Counted from the first letter of the stretch, positions 12,263 through 21,030 are shown. The stretch: 64,000 nt of DNA from an uncultured Alphaproteobacteria bacterium (GCA_951801825.1 CATOOF010000001.1:316132-380131), one strand, 5' to 3'. Notes: generated by a model from the sequence alone, not told the origin. Translations and numbers: made by a program.

Positions 12263-12378
12263 TTCTGGTGATTATTGAGCGGGAGCCACCCTCTGTTCCA
12301 TCCCGAACCAGACAGGGAAACCCCGTATCGCCGATGGTACTTTGGCTTAAGCCACGGAAGAGTAGGTCGTCGCCAGAG
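12263..12378 (+). rRNA. rrf: 5S ribosomal RNA
   Basis: Conserved blocks CCATCCCGAAC, GCCGATGGTACT and GAGTAGGTCG are present, with helix I formed by TCTGG and CCAGA. Outside this, CTGGATTTA (12254-12262) pairs with TAAATCCAG (12379-12387), an extended precursor stem that probably guides processing. Confidence 0.93.
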
Positions 12379-12412
12379 TAAATCCAGTTATCGATATTAA
12401 AAACCGATTCCG

Positions 12413-12439
12413 CCGCCCCATGTGGGCGGTTTTTTTTTG
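12413..12439 (+). terminator. rRNA operon terminator
   Basis: Stem CCGCCC/GGGCGG (12413-12418 with 12424-12429) followed by nine T. A second, weaker copy sharing the 14-nt core CGCCCCATGTGGGC lies at 12533-12553. Confidence 0.85.
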
Positions 12440-12628
12440 TTTCTATATGCAATTTTGGTTGGCCGATAAAACCGCTGTTATAAAACCCTTGCGGGACTGG
12501 GCGCTTAGAGATACTTACAAATCTATAACGGTCGCCCCATGTGGGCAATTTTTTTATTGCAATGCGCATAATCTGTTATAAACTAGATTGCATACGGAGA
12601 GGGGGAACGGTAAACAAAGGTATACAAG

Positions 12629-13048
12629 ATGAAGAAAGTAACCCTCGTTGCGATTATTGCGGCCTTAACCAGTGGCGCTGCAAATGCATCAGACTATTAT
12701 GAAACAACAATTCGTGATTGTAACCCGGCCGCAATGCGTGCGGCCCTGGACAAGGCGTCTTTTGAAGAGCGTGCGGTTATCACGGTTGTAACATGCAACA
12801 ACGGCAATTCACGGTATTATGATTCAAAAGATAGTCGTGATGATGTTGCCGTCCGGACCGGTTCTGCGGCGGATATTCGTTCACGTCGTGTAGTTGGCTG
12901 CACAGGTTGTGCCGCACCGATGGAACGTGTGGTTGCACGCCGTCATTATGTAGAGGAAACGGTGCAGCGTTATGAGCCTGTTGTGCAATATGTTCCATCC
13001 GGGACATATACACGCACCCGCCGTGTCTGCAGTGAATGCGATATGTAA
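12629..13048 (+). CDS. Small exported hypothetical protein, 139 aa
   Basis: Not recognised. A clear signal peptide ends at about residue 20 (Ala-Asn-Ala). The mature protein carries paired cysteines (C-x25-C, then C-x2-C and a terminal C-x2-C), a Tyr/Arg-rich central section and repeated R-x-[YV] motifs. The ribosome binding site AAAGG lies 8-9 nt upstream. It is the first gene after the rRNA operon and stands alone, with a bidirectional terminator behind it. It is probably a disulfide-bonded periplasmic protein. Confidence 0.75.
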   Translation: MKKVTLVAIIAALTSGAANASDYYETTIRDCNPAAMRAALDKASFEERAVITVVTCNNGNSRYYDSKDSRDDVAVRTGSAADIRSRRVVGCTGCAAPMERVVARRHYVEETVQRYEPVVQYVPSGTYTRTRRVCSECDM

Positions 13049-13053
13049 TATGT

Positions 13054-13084
13054 AAAAAAAGCCGCTATGAATGCGGCTTTTTTA
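13054..13084. terminator. Bidirectional terminator
   Basis: A 12-nt arm (A-run plus GCCGC) pairs with GCGGC plus T-run across a 7-nt loop. It serves both the plus-strand 139-aa gene and the minus-strand VIT-like gene. Confidence 0.85.
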
Positions 13085-13573
13085 TATGTTTACACCCATA
13101 AAATATTTCGCGGCACCGCCTATTATAAAAGATGCGATTGAAACACCGACACATATGGAAAGCATTTCGACAAAGCGCTTTATAAAAGGCCGGCCTGTCG
13201 CATATCCCATGGCGCAGTTAAATCCAAATATTATCAGTACCGCAATCATGCCCATCATCCCCAGTGCCCAAAATCGGTTGGGGATGACTGTAAATGGAAA
13301 TATCAGCATGGCGCTGGTGGTAACGTACATAAGCCCTGTATAAAACGCAGCGGTTAATGCGGCGGGGTTATTATCGGCGCGTTGTGCCTGATAGTTTGCG
13401 GCGGCCATGGACAGGCTGGCGGCGACGGCCGCGATTGCACCTGTCATTATGATTATGCGGCGGTCTTCTATTGCAAATGTCAGTCCGGCGATTATCCCCG
13501 ACAGTTCGACCAGTGCATCATGCATACCCAGAACTAATGCGCCTGTATATTGAAAGCATTTTTTGTTTTTCAT
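13082..13573 (-). CDS. VIT1/CCC1-family-like membrane protein, 163 aa
   Basis: The N-terminal motif GMHDALVELSGIIAGLTFA matches the first helix of VIT1/CCC1-type transporters, which move Fe2+ or Mn2+ across membranes. About five hydrophobic helices can be counted. The usual insert with metal-binding glutamates between helices 2 and 3 is short here, so it is the compact bacterial form. The start at 13573 places the conserved motif near the N-terminus. No Shine-Dalgarno sequence is visible. It is divergent from mpg, sharing a 76-nt intergenic region. The substrate is inferred from the family only. Confidence 0.75.
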   Translation of the reverse strand: MKNKKCFQYTGALVLGMHDALVELSGIIAGLTFAIEDRRIIIMTGAIAAVAASLSMAAANYQAQRADNNPAALTAAFYTGLMYVTTSAMLIFPFTVIPNRFWALGMMGMIAVLIIFGFNCAMGYATGRPFIKRFVEMLSICVGVSIASFIIGGAAKYFMGVNI

Positions 13574-13615
13574 GTTATAATAGCTTAACAATCACGGCAT
13601 ATTTTTTCCCCAAGA

Positions 13616-13643
13616 TTGATATCCTGATATTTTATGCTATTAT
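13616..13643 (+). promoter_or_regulatory. Promoter of mpg, predicted leaderless start
   Basis: -35 TTGATA (13616-13621), a 16-nt spacer and -10 TATTAT (13638-13643) lie exactly 6 nt before the mpg ATG. No Shine-Dalgarno sequence is present. Confidence 0.55.
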
Positions 13644-13649
13644 CCAGGC

Positions 13650-14186
13650 ATGAGACTGCCGCGTGATTTTTTTATGCGTTTGCCCATGGATGTTGCACGT
13701 GACCTGGTTGGCGCATACCTTTGCCGTGTTGGGCCCGATGGCGCCGTGTTTCGCGCACGGATTGCAGAGTTGGAATTATACACCCAGGATGAACGCGGCT
13801 GTCATGCATACAATGGTTGCACGGCACGTAATGATGCGATGTTTATGGCGGGTGGATATGCGTATGTATATTTATGCTATGGCCTGCATAACATGTTAAA
13901 TATTGTTATCGGGGATAAGGGGTATGCGGCGGCTGTTTTAATTCGCGCGCTAGAGATGGATGATTGTAACGGGCCGGGCCGGTTGACAAAAGTATTGGGC
14001 ATCACACGCAGTGATAACAAAATGGATTTGTGCGCACCTGATTCTCCAATGTGGATAGAGGCGCGTGACAGTATCCCTGATATTGCATGCGGGCCGCGCA
14101 TTGGAATAGATTATGCCGGGGCTGATGCGGCGCGCCCCTGGCGTTTTGTAATCGCCCACAATCCTTTCCTCAGCCGTCCTGTTTAA
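13650..14186 (+). CDS. mpg: 3-methyladenine DNA glycosylase (AAG/Mpg family)
   Basis: Excises alkylated purines to start base-excision repair. The fold signature is clear: AELELYTQDERGCHAYNG holds the catalytic Glu and the DNA-intercalating Tyr, followed by TARNDAMF, YVYLCYG and the VLIRALE/GPGRLTK strand-loop pair. The length of 178 aa is close to the usual 180-200. The gene is tail-to-tail with tsaC, and their stop codons overlap by 4 nt. The promoter suggests a leaderless mRNA. Confidence 0.9.
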   Translation: MRLPRDFFMRLPMDVARDLVGAYLCRVGPDGAVFRARIAELELYTQDERGCHAYNGCTARNDAMFMAGGYAYVYLCYGLHNMLNIVIGDKGYAAAVLIRALEMDDCNGPGRLTKVLGITRSDNKMDLCAPDSPMWIEARDSIPDIACGPRIGIDYAGADAARPWRFVIAHNPFLSRPV

Positions 14187-14752
14187 TTAATTATAACCGC
14201 CCCCTGTCGGGCGATTTTTATGTTATCGCCATCCAATATGGCAACCGTACTGGGCTGGCCGCCCATTTTGTCGAATGCGTTGTCTATTACTATTATATTT
14301 GGAAACGTGGCGCGTATTTCATCGGCCGATGACAGTGGCGGCCGCCCCGATATGTTTGCAGACGATGTCGCCAGACAGTGGCCGTCTATTACGCCGCACA
14401 GGTCTTGAAATGGCCGATATGCAGGAACCCGTACGCCGCCAAAAACAAATGTATCGGTGCCTGTGACCGGCACCCCCAGGGTCAACGCCCCGGGCCAGTA
14501 TTTTTCCGCCATGTCAAACGCCGCCCGGGGATAGTCTTTCATAAAAGGGCGAATGTGTGCCAGACTGTCGGACATTATAATCAGATGCTTTTCATGTGGG
14601 CGCTGTTTTATTTCAAACAATGCGTCCGCCCCGTGCCGTGTTGGTATCGCCCCCAGCCCCCATACCGTATCTGTTGGGAATGCGATAACACCGCCGGAAT
14701 TTAAGTGATTGTTTAAGTGTTTAATAAAGTCTGCGTCTGTTAAATCTGTCAT
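14183..14752 (-). CDS. tsaC: L-threonylcarbamoyladenylate synthase (TsaC/YrdC)
   Basis: Makes threonylcarbamoyl-AMP from Thr, bicarbonate and ATP for t6A37 tRNA modification. The YrdC signature FPTDTVWGLGA, the KxR motif (KQRPHEKHL) and SSANISG near residue 140 are all present. At 189 aa it is the short TsaC form without the Sua5 C-terminal domain. The next minus-strand gene upstream (PagL-like) ends 4 nt before this start, so the two are probably cotranscribed. Confidence 0.92.
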   Translation of the reverse strand: MTDLTDADFIKHLNNHLNSGGVIAFPTDTVWGLGAIPTRHGADALFEIKQRPHEKHLIIMSDSLAHIRPFMKDYPRAAFDMAEKYWPGALTLGVPVTGTDTFVFGGVRVPAYRPFQDLCGVIDGHCLATSSANISGRPPLSSADEIRATFPNIIVIDNAFDKMGGQPSTVAILDGDNIKIARQGAVIIN

Positions 14753-14756
14753 GATA

Positions 14757-15314
14757 TTAAAAGCTATAGTTTACCGTCAGGCCTGTAAAGTTAAATCCGC
14801 GGTTGATTTCTGTAAAGTCACCGTTCGAGAAATGCATAGTAAAAAATTCCGCGCGCCAGTTGTCGGAGATGTTTTTTCCAATAAAAAACTTTTCCCCAAA
14901 CACCAGGCGGCTGGATACATATCTGTCGTGTGAGTCACGCATGTACGGCCCCAGACCGCCACCGACATAGAACCCGCGCCAAGAAAACACAGCCGCGTCC
15001 CATGAAATTCCCACCCCCAGGAATGACAATCCCCGGCTGGAGTTATATCCAAAATTCTGCACAATGTTAAAGTTTTGCCGCGCCGGCAGGCGGAACAGTG
15101 TCATCGGCTGGCTGTATCCGGCCAGTATCATTGTTTGTGGTACGATGTCCCATTCGCCCGGATTGATTAGTTTAAACAGACTGCCCGGGCCTGTTCCCTG
15201 GCCGATGTTAATTGATATTGCGTTCTGGTGTCCGTTTCCGAACATCGGATTTTCAGTCGCCTTTACACCAAAGGGGATAATTGCGGCAATTAATATGTAT
15301 GTAAAACGTTTCAT
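14757..15314 (-). CDS. PagL-like lipid A 3-O-deacylase (outer membrane)
   Basis: A signal peptide is followed by alternating beta-strand segments typical of a small outer-membrane barrel. The C-terminus carries the PagL catalytic pattern: MHFSNGDF (His and Ser), then Glu in FTEINRGFNF, and an aromatic terminal residue (YSF). PagL removes the 3-linked acyl chain of lipid A, which alters host recognition. Length is 185 aa. The start at 15314 is chosen because it gives the signal peptide and lies 7 nt after a TATAAT box; no ribosome binding site is present. The identification rests on the motif and fold pattern, so an alternative OmpW-like barrel is possible. Confidence 0.7.
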   Translation of the reverse strand: MKRFTYILIAAIIPFGVKATENPMFGNGHQNAISINIGQGTGPGSLFKLINPGEWDIVPQTMILAGYSQPMTLFRLPARQNFNIVQNFGYNSSRGLSFLGVGISWDAAVFSWRGFYVGGGLGPYMRDSHDRYVSSRLVFGEKFFIGKNISDNWRAEFFTMHFSNGDFTEINRGFNFTGLTVNYSF

Positions 15315-15321
15315 GGTCACA

Positions 15322-15350
15322 ATTATACACCAACAAAAGGTATGTATCAA
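15322..15350 (-). promoter_or_regulatory. Promoter of the PagL-like gene, predicted leaderless start
   Basis: On the minus strand, -35 TTGATA (15350-15345), a 17-nt spacer and -10 TATAAT (15327-15322) lie 7 nt before the ATG at 15314. Confidence 0.65.
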
Positions 15351-15423
15351 TTAATCTTGGGTGGGTCGGACTTTTTTCTTATATGCGCAACAAAAAAGTC
15401 CCCATCCCCTGCGGGTTTTCTTA

Positions 15424-15452
15424 TTTACAGACCTCTTGGAAAATGTTATAAT
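15424..15452 (+). promoter_or_regulatory. Promoter of the 727-aa exported protein
   Basis: -35 TTTACA (15424-15429), a 17-nt spacer and -10 TATAAT (15447-15452). The roughly 80-nt leader holds two small hairpins (CGGAAA/TTTCCG and TCCGGG/CCCGGA), the second just before the ribosome binding site. Confidence 0.55.
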
Positions 15453-15538
15453 TATTAAAAACAGACGCGGAAACAATCCTTTCCGACGTCATGAAAACGG
15501 TAGGTTTCCGGGCTTTCCCGGATACAGGGAGTTATTTT

Positions 15539-17722
15539 ATGAAAAGTCGTAACTTCGGGGATTTTTGTAAAAATGCTGTTGGGACAGTATTCTTGCTGGC
15601 CGGTGCATTTTTTGTCTGCTCGACATTATTGTCGATGCGGGCCGTGTTTGCGGATCCAATTGCGCCGGCTGTAACGCCCGCATCGGCCCAGTCGCCGCGT
15701 GCCGGGGCCACCGCGCGCACATCTGCCCGTACAACAGCAACATCGCGTGGTACGGCCGCCGCAACCGTGGCGCGTGGAACAACGGCGCCGGTCGCCGCAC
15801 GCAGTGTATCTGGGCGCCCGGCCGCCGCGGCCCGTATTGTCGGCACAACCGGCAATGCCGCAACAACGTCGCGGGGGGCGGCATCAACAACCGCATCGCG
15901 TGGCGTAACGTCTCGAACAACAACATCCGGCCGTACGGGTGGTTCTCGCACAACTGGCGCCGCGGCACGTAATGTTGTAGCGCGCACGGCAACAAATACG
16001 AATGCACGCGTATCGCTGTCAGGCAGTGCAATTCGCGGTAGCAAGGCCAACACATCAACAACATATACATATCTGACGAACAAGCTTTATACCGGTAACT
16101 ATTCAAATATCATTGATCCGACAACCGGGCTGATTTCGGCCGATGCATATAACAACTGTATGGAATCATATTATACATGTATGGATGAAATCTGTACGGC
16201 GCGTAACGTGGCCCAGCGTCGCTGTGCATGTGCCGGCCGTGTAAAGGCATTTGCAGAGGCTGAAACCGCGCTAGAATCCGCAAACGAAGAATTAATAAAG
16301 GTTTCGGGCGAATTGGCCCTGTTGATTGCAACCAAGGGTAAGGATGTAAGTCAGGCGTTTCAGTTAACTGATGCTGAAAAAGTTATGAACTGTGTATCCT
16401 GGCAGGAGGTAACAGGCAAATACGGCCAGAGCTCTGATGAGGCGATTGCATGGTGCAACAGCCACAGCATTTATGGCGAAAACGGCAACAAACTGTCTTC
16501 GTGCGCTAAGCCGTCTTACTGCTCTTCGACCGGAAATAATTTTGGCTTTGATATCGCCAACATAGACGGTGATGGCAGTGATATTCTGGCATCTCTGCAG
16601 TCTTGGGCCAATGCAAAGGAACAGACACTGACAATAGTTGCCAGTGATAATGATAATCTGCTTAACTCTGCGTTTAATCTGTCCAATGTTGTCTCGGGGC
16701 TGACCGGGATAGAAGGTGCGCTGGCATCGTCGGGTGATTTGAAAGACTCGCTGGCGGAAACATGGGGATACGAATTATTCGAATACGCGCACAACAATGT
16801 TTGCAATCGCGTATTGGATTCCTGCTTTAACGGTATATATGAGGCGTGCGGCGCACCGCCGTCGTCGGGGCGCAAGTGCACAAATGGTGCCGCCCAGTGT
16901 CCATATAACTACAACAGCATGATTTCCGTATCAAATACCGGTAATTATGAACTGAACTTTGTAACCAGCAACAGCGGGTATACATCTTCGAACAGTGCAT
17001 CATGCTTTGGCTATACGTCCACATCCGGCGACCCGTATTCGAATCTGCGTGGTCCGGTTGCCGATGCCCGCCGCAGCATTTTGCAGAAATATGCACTGGA
17101 TGCAAATGCCGATTGTGACGCTTATGGCGAACAACTGCGCACCACGGCCCAAAATATCGGCTATCAAAAGGTGGCGGCACAACAGGCCCTACAGAAAAAG
17201 CGTCTGGAATTTGCCCAGGAAGAAAAGGCGACCGTGCTCAGCGATGCCATCACGGCCGCAACCAACTTTAACGAATGTTTAAGCGAAATCATGGATTGCT
17301 ATGAAACACAGGTGACGGCAAATGCGTCATGGTCGACATCGCGCATCAGAACATACTGCGCCCAGGTTGCGAATGTTCCGCACTGCTATGAAACAATGAT
17401 ATGCAACCCGTCCAGTGCACCGTTCAAGGCCGTTATCGACAAGGTTGACAGCGCAACCTGCGTGAACTCGCCCGAATATGAAACAAACACTTGCCGCAAT
17501 ATCGTGACATTAAACGATATCTTGAACAAGGCGTCCCAGACGGCGACCAAGTGTGACGTTGGCATAAATGCCACGTGTGATTCCGCGGCTATGCGTGAAC
17601 AGTGCCTGCTGGATTCCTTTGTCGAAGAAATCCGCACATGGAAACGTCCCGCGGGTACCTGTATGGATGGATACGTGTGGGATAAGACAAAAGACCAGTG
17701 CGTATTGGATACGGCAAAATAA
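15539..17722 (+). CDS. Large exported Cys-rich hypothetical protein, 727 aa
   Basis: Not recognised. The start at 15539 follows GGGAG with a 7-nt spacer. The N-terminus has a hydrophobic export segment (about residues 13-38). Residues 40-165 are low-complexity Ala/Thr/Arg/Gly/Ser. The remainder has more than 30 cysteines, many in spacings such as C-x5-C-x4-C and C-x-C. A helical section with Ala/Glu-rich heptads lies near 540-590, and the C-terminus ends in a C-x2-GY-x-WD-x6-C motif. A similar tail (WN-x4-IC) ends the 602-aa protein at 1499. It is probably a disulfide-stabilised surface or periplasmic protein. A terminator follows. Confidence 0.8.
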   Translation: MKSRNFGDFCKNAVGTVFLLAGAFFVCSTLLSMRAVFADPIAPAVTPASAQSPRAGATARTSARTTATSRGTAAATVARGTTAPVAARSVSGRPAAAARIVGTTGNAATTSRGAASTTASRGVTSRTTTSGRTGGSRTTGAAARNVVARTATNTNARVSLSGSAIRGSKANTSTTYTYLTNKLYTGNYSNIIDPTTGLISADAYNNCMESYYTCMDEICTARNVAQRRCACAGRVKAFAEAETALESANEELIKVSGELALLIATKGKDVSQAFQLTDAEKVMNCVSWQEVTGKYGQSSDEAIAWCNSHSIYGENGNKLSSCAKPSYCSSTGNNFGFDIANIDGDGSDILASLQSWANAKEQTLTIVASDNDNLLNSAFNLSNVVSGLTGIEGALASSGDLKDSLAETWGYELFEYAHNNVCNRVLDSCFNGIYEACGAPPSSGRKCTNGAAQCPYNYNSMISVSNTGNYELNFVTSNSGYTSSNSASCFGYTSTSGDPYSNLRGPVADARRSILQKYALDANADCDAYGEQLRTTAQNIGYQKVAAQQALQKKRLEFAQEEKATVLSDAITAATNFNECLSEIMDCYETQVTANASWSTSRIRTYCAQVANVPHCYETMICNPSSAPFKAVIDKVDSATCVNSPEYETNTCRNIVTLNDILNKASQTATKCDVGINATCDSAAMREQCLLDSFVEEIRTWKRPAGTCMDGYVWDKTKDQCVLDTAK

Positions 17723-17723
17723 A

Positions 17724-17757
17724 AATCCGCCCCCGGCAATCCTGGGGGTGATTTTTT
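17724..17757 (+). terminator. Terminator after the 727-aa exported protein
   Basis: A G/C stem (17730-17736 with 17741-17748, one mismatch) is followed by a T-run. Confidence 0.75.
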
Positions 17758-17798
17758 ATGAAAATATGTCCTTTTGCATAAAATTTTATGCAAAACGC

Positions 17799-17826
17799 TT
17801 GACTTGGGCGTAAAATAGGATAATAT
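17799..17826 (+). promoter_or_regulatory. Promoter of rplU-rpmA
   Basis: -35 TTGACT (17799-17804), a 16-nt spacer and -10 TAATAT (17821-17826). The leader is about 57 nt with a purine-rich ribosome binding site (AAGAAGAGAAAG). Confidence 0.65.
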
Positions 17827-17889
17827 TTGCATAAACTATTGGGCGTACGCGTATGCGTATAAATAAAAATAACAAAGAAGAGAAAGAAT

Positions 17890-18189
17890 ATGAGCGATTT
17901 TGCAATCTTTCAGACCGGTGGTAAACAGTATCGCGTAAAAGCGGGCGACATTATCAAGGTTGAAAAGCTGAATGCCGAAGGCAAAGTTGAATTCGACCAG
18001 GTGCTGATGGCCGGTGATAAAATCGGTGCGCCGTTTATCGATGGTGCAAAGGTAGTGGCCGAGGTTGTCGAACAGAAGCGCGGTGATAAAATCTTGGTGT
18101 TCAAGAAAAAGCGTCGTCAGAACTATCGTCGTACGGCGGGTCATCGTCAGTATATCACGGTTTTGAAAATCACAGAAATCAAAGGTTAA
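17890..18189 (+). CDS. rplU: 50S ribosomal protein L21
   Basis: A 99-aa L21 protein binding 23S rRNA domain VI. It begins with the family pattern [17 protein letters not shown] and contains the basic segment [16 protein letters not shown]. It is followed 32 nt later by rpmA, the conserved order. Confidence 0.97.
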   Translation: MSDFAIFQTGGKQYRVKAGDIIKVEKLNAEGKVEFDQVLMAGDKIGAPFIDGAKVVAEVVEQKRGDKILVFKKKRRQNYRRTAGHRQYITVLKITEIKG

Positions 18190-18221
18190 TTTCTGCATAA
18201 GAAATTAAAGGAGCTAAAACT

Positions 18222-18488
18222 ATGGCACATAAGAAAGCAGGTTCGGCATCTTCGAACGGACGCGATTCAGCGGGACGTCGTTTAGGCGTTAAAAAAGGCG
18301 GCGGCAGCCGTGTTATCCCGGGCAACATCATTATTCGTCAGCGTGGCACAGCCGTGCACCCGGGCAAAAACGTCGGCATGGGCAAAGACCATACGCTGTT
18401 TGCGAAAATTGCCGGTATCGTAACATTCAAAAAGGGCAATGGCGACCGCAAGACGGTACACGTTGTTCCCGACGAAGAAGCGAAATAA
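18222..18488 (+). CDS. rpmA: 50S ribosomal protein L27
   Basis: An 88-aa L27 protein whose N-terminus reaches the peptidyl-transferase centre. The N-terminus [16 protein letters not shown] and the RQRGT box are diagnostic. No Firmicutes-type cleavable extension is present. A strong GGAG ribosome binding site is present, and a terminator follows. obgE, often the next gene in other bacteria, is not here. Confidence 0.97.
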   Translation: MAHKKAGSASSNGRDSAGRRLGVKKGGGSRVIPGNIIIRQRGTAVHPGKNVGMGKDHTLFAKIAGIVTFKKGNGDRKTVHVVPDEEAK

Positions 18489-18498
18489 CGCAAACAAA

Positions 18499-18528
18499 AA
18501 TCCCCTGCAGTTGCTGGGGATTTTTTTT
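18499..18528 (+). terminator. Terminator after rpmA
   Basis: Stem ATCCCC/GGGGAT (18500-18505 with 18516-18521) followed by a run of T. Confidence 0.85.
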
Positions 18529-18603
18529 ATCCCGTACTTTTTGTGATAATAACTTTTATCAAAACTTGCAAACAGCAAAGTTTTATCTTAGAATTTCAGC
18601 ATC

Positions 18604-20667
18604 ATGACATTCAAAAAAATTCTGCGTATTTTATTAAACATAATCTTTTGGTGCTGTGTTGCGGGTGTGGCGGCTTTGGCGGCGCTGGTGCTGATATATG
18701 GGCATGATTTGCCTGATTATAAAAAGTTGGCGACGTATGCGCCGCCGGTGGCGACGCGCCTGTATGCGTCGGACGGTTCGCTGTTGATAGAATATGCGGA
18801 AGAGCGCCGGGTGTTTATAGACTATGCCGACATGCCGCCCCAGTTGGTAAATGCCTTTATCGCGGCCGAAGATCAAAATTTCTGGCGTCATCCGGGCGTT
18901 GATATCCAAGGGATAGTTCGCGCGGTGGGAAACAATGCGCTGGGGCTGATGGGCTTTAATGCGAATTTTTCCGGTGCGTCAACCATTACGCAACAGGTTG
19001 CCAAGAATTTCTTTTTAACATCTGAACGTACGATTTCGCGTAAGATTAAAGAGGCTATTTTGGCCCTGAAACTGGAACGCGCGTTTTCAAAACAGCATAT
19101 TATGACGCTGTACCTGAACCAGATATTTTTAGGCGCGCGTGCCTATGGCGTGGGCAGTGCGGCGCTGATGTATTTTAACAAGCCGGTGTCAGAGCTGAGC
19201 CTGGCGGAATGTGCGTTCCTGGCATCACTGCCAAAGGCGCCCAACAATCGTAATCGCGCGGTAGAGCGCCGCAACTATGTTCTGCGCCGCATGGTAGAAG
19301 AGGGCTTTATATCCCAGGCCCAGGCAGACGCCGCCGCGGCCGAGGAATTAAATATCAACAGCGGCTTTACCGCACAAATGGAACCGGAATTCCAATATTT
19401 TGCCGAAGATGTTCGTCGCCAGCTGCTGGGGACGCTGGGGCGCGAACAGTTGTATAACGAGGGGCTTTATATCAAAACCACAATCGTTCCGGAATATCAG
19501 CGTGCGGCATCGGCGGCGCTGAACAAGGCGCTTGACAACTATAACAACGGCCGCGGCGGCAAGGAAAAGCTGCAGGGGGCGATTATCGTTATGAATCCGC
19601 ACACAGGGCGCGTTTTGGCAATGGCTGGCGGGCGCAGTTTCGCGGAAAGTTCTTTTAACCGCGCAACCCAGGCGTATCGCCAGGTTGGCTCAACCATAAA
19701 GCCGTTTGTATATCTGGCCGCGTTAGAGCGTGGCATGTCGCCCCAGGCACTGTTACTGGATGCGCCGATTGTTGGCGTGCGTGAAAACAACATGCTGTGG
19801 AAGCCGGAGAACTATGATAAAAAATTCCTGGGCGATGTTCCGTTAAGACTGGCCTTAGAGACATCGCGAAATGTCCCGGCCGTCCGTTTGGTAGAGCAAA
19901 TTGGCGTTGGCCCCGCAATTGACGCGGCCCAGCGTTTCGGCGTCTATCCAAAGGATATGCGGAATATGAATTTATCACTGGCGCTGGGGTCGGGGGAAAC
20001 AACACTGGCGCGCCTGGTTTTGGGATACGCGGCGTTTATAAACGGTGGGCGCGCGATTGAACCGAAACTGGTCGATTATATCGAAGACCGCTATGGCCGT
20101 CTGATTGGGGCGAGCGCGCCTGAAATGGTGGAATGGTCCGATGACCTGACGCCGCCCGATGCATCCGCCGCGTCAGAGCCATTATCCGATCCCCAGAGCC
20201 TGTATCAGATAGTATCTATTCTGCAGGGGGCGGTCGAACGTGGCACCGGTAAACAGGCACGCGTCGCCGGCCACACCATTGCCGGCAAGACGGGGACAAC
20301 AAACGATGTCAAAGACGTTTGGTTCGTCGGTTTTTCAAAAAATCTGATAGTCGGGGTGTACCTGGGCTATGACACGCCGCGACCGTTGGGGCGCGGGGCG
20401 GGCTCGCATATGGCGGCGCTGGCGTTTGCGGACTTTATGACGGTGGCGTTGGCGCCTGAAAAGAATCAGCCGTTCGCAGTGCCCGACGGAATGACATTTA
20501 TGCGCGTTAATCGCCGCAGTGGCGCGGCCGCGGCCGCCGACCCCGATGGCGTGATAATAACAGAGGCATTCAAACCCGGCCAGCGGCCAAATCCCGCCCC
20601 GCGCAAGGCCGTGCCACCAGATGGCACGTCCGGGCCCGCTGCGGCGGTTGTGGGCGGTGTATTTTGA
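18604..20667 (+). CDS. mrcA: Class A penicillin-binding protein (PBP1A-like)
   Basis: A bifunctional peptidoglycan synthase of the inner membrane. A TM helix (about 8-32) is followed by a GT51 glycosyltransferase domain (60-240) with catalytic Glu89 in EDQNFWRHPG and the GASTITQQ and RKIKEAILALKLE motifs. The transpeptidase domain carries S363-T-I-K366, S421-R-N423 and K562-T-G-T. At 687 aa it is shorter than E. coli PBP1A because the inserted ODD/OB region is small. The C-terminal tail is Pro/Ala-rich. No Shine-Dalgarno sequence is present, and a TAGAAT box ends 9 nt before the ATG, so the leader is at most a few bases. Confidence 0.95.
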   Translation: MTFKKILRILLNIIFWCCVAGVAALAALVLIYGHDLPDYKKLATYAPPVATRLYASDGSLLIEYAEERRVFIDYADMPPQLVNAFIAAEDQNFWRHPGVDIQGIVRAVGNNALGLMGFNANFSGASTITQQVAKNFFLTSERTISRKIKEAILALKLERAFSKQHIMTLYLNQIFLGARAYGVGSAALMYFNKPVSELSLAECAFLASLPKAPNNRNRAVERRNYVLRRMVEEGFISQAQADAAAAEELNINSGFTAQMEPEFQYFAEDVRRQLLGTLGREQLYNEGLYIKTTIVPEYQRAASAALNKALDNYNNGRGGKEKLQGAIIVMNPHTGRVLAMAGGRSFAESSFNRATQAYRQVGSTIKPFVYLAALERGMSPQALLLDAPIVGVRENNMLWKPENYDKKFLGDVPLRLALETSRNVPAVRLVEQIGVGPAIDAAQRFGVYPKDMRNMNLSLALGSGETTLARLVLGYAAFINGGRAIEPKLVDYIEDRYGRLIGASAPEMVEWSDDLTPPDASAASEPLSDPQSLYQIVSILQGAVERGTGKQARVAGHTIAGKTGTTNDVKDVWFVGFSKNLIVGVYLGYDTPRPLGRGAGSHMAALAFADFMTVALAPEKNQPFAVPDGMTFMRVNRRSGAAAAADPDGVIITEAFKPGQRPNPAPRKAVPPDGTSGPAAAVVGGVF

Positions 20668-20721
20668 TATCGAATCGCCCGGTATTGTGATATAATTGCC
20701 CCCGTAAAGGGGGCTTTTGTC

Positions 20722-21030
20722 ATGAGAAAGATTTTACTGTTTGTATGTGTTTTTGGATTATGTGCGTGTGACGGCAAAAACGATTCCGATTTGATTGTGC
20801 GTCGCTGTGGAGATTACAGTGTGGAAATAGATTTCGCGGATAACGGCGAAAAGATGAACGCCATTATAAATGGCGACGGACTATCGCTGGCGCGGTCTGT
20901 ATCGGCATCCGGGGCCAAATATGACGGCGTGCTGAATGATACTAATGTAACGCTGTGGGGGCGGGGCGAAGACTGGTTGCTGATTCTGGACGATGATATG
21001 GTAATCGAATGTGACGCGGTTGCGAAATAA
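20722..21030 (+). CDS. MliC-like lipoprotein (C-type lysozyme inhibitor family)
   Basis: A signal peptide with lipobox LCAC (Cys at 16) is followed by an 85-residue domain. The domain pattern C-G-x-Y...SASGAKYDG...LWGRGEDWLL...IEC fits MliC/PliC beta-barrel inhibitors that protect peptidoglycan from host lysozyme. The two mature cysteines would form the conserved disulfide. Length is 102 aa. A TATAAT box at about 20690 lies upstream, and a small GCCCCC/GGGGGC hairpin lies between promoter and gene. It follows pbp1A and precedes mraY, which fits cell-wall protection. Confidence 0.75.
   Translation: MRKILLFVCVFGLCACDGKNDSDLIVRRCGDYSVEIDFADNGEKMNAIINGDGLSLARSVSASGAKYDGVLNDTNVTLWGRGEDWLLILDDDMVIECDAVAK

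Noticed and set aside
12440..12628. Possible tRNA or small gene between 5S and the 139-aa gene
   Set aside because: No cloverleaf or ribosome-site-led ORF could be drawn. Only the second terminator-like hairpin is supportable.
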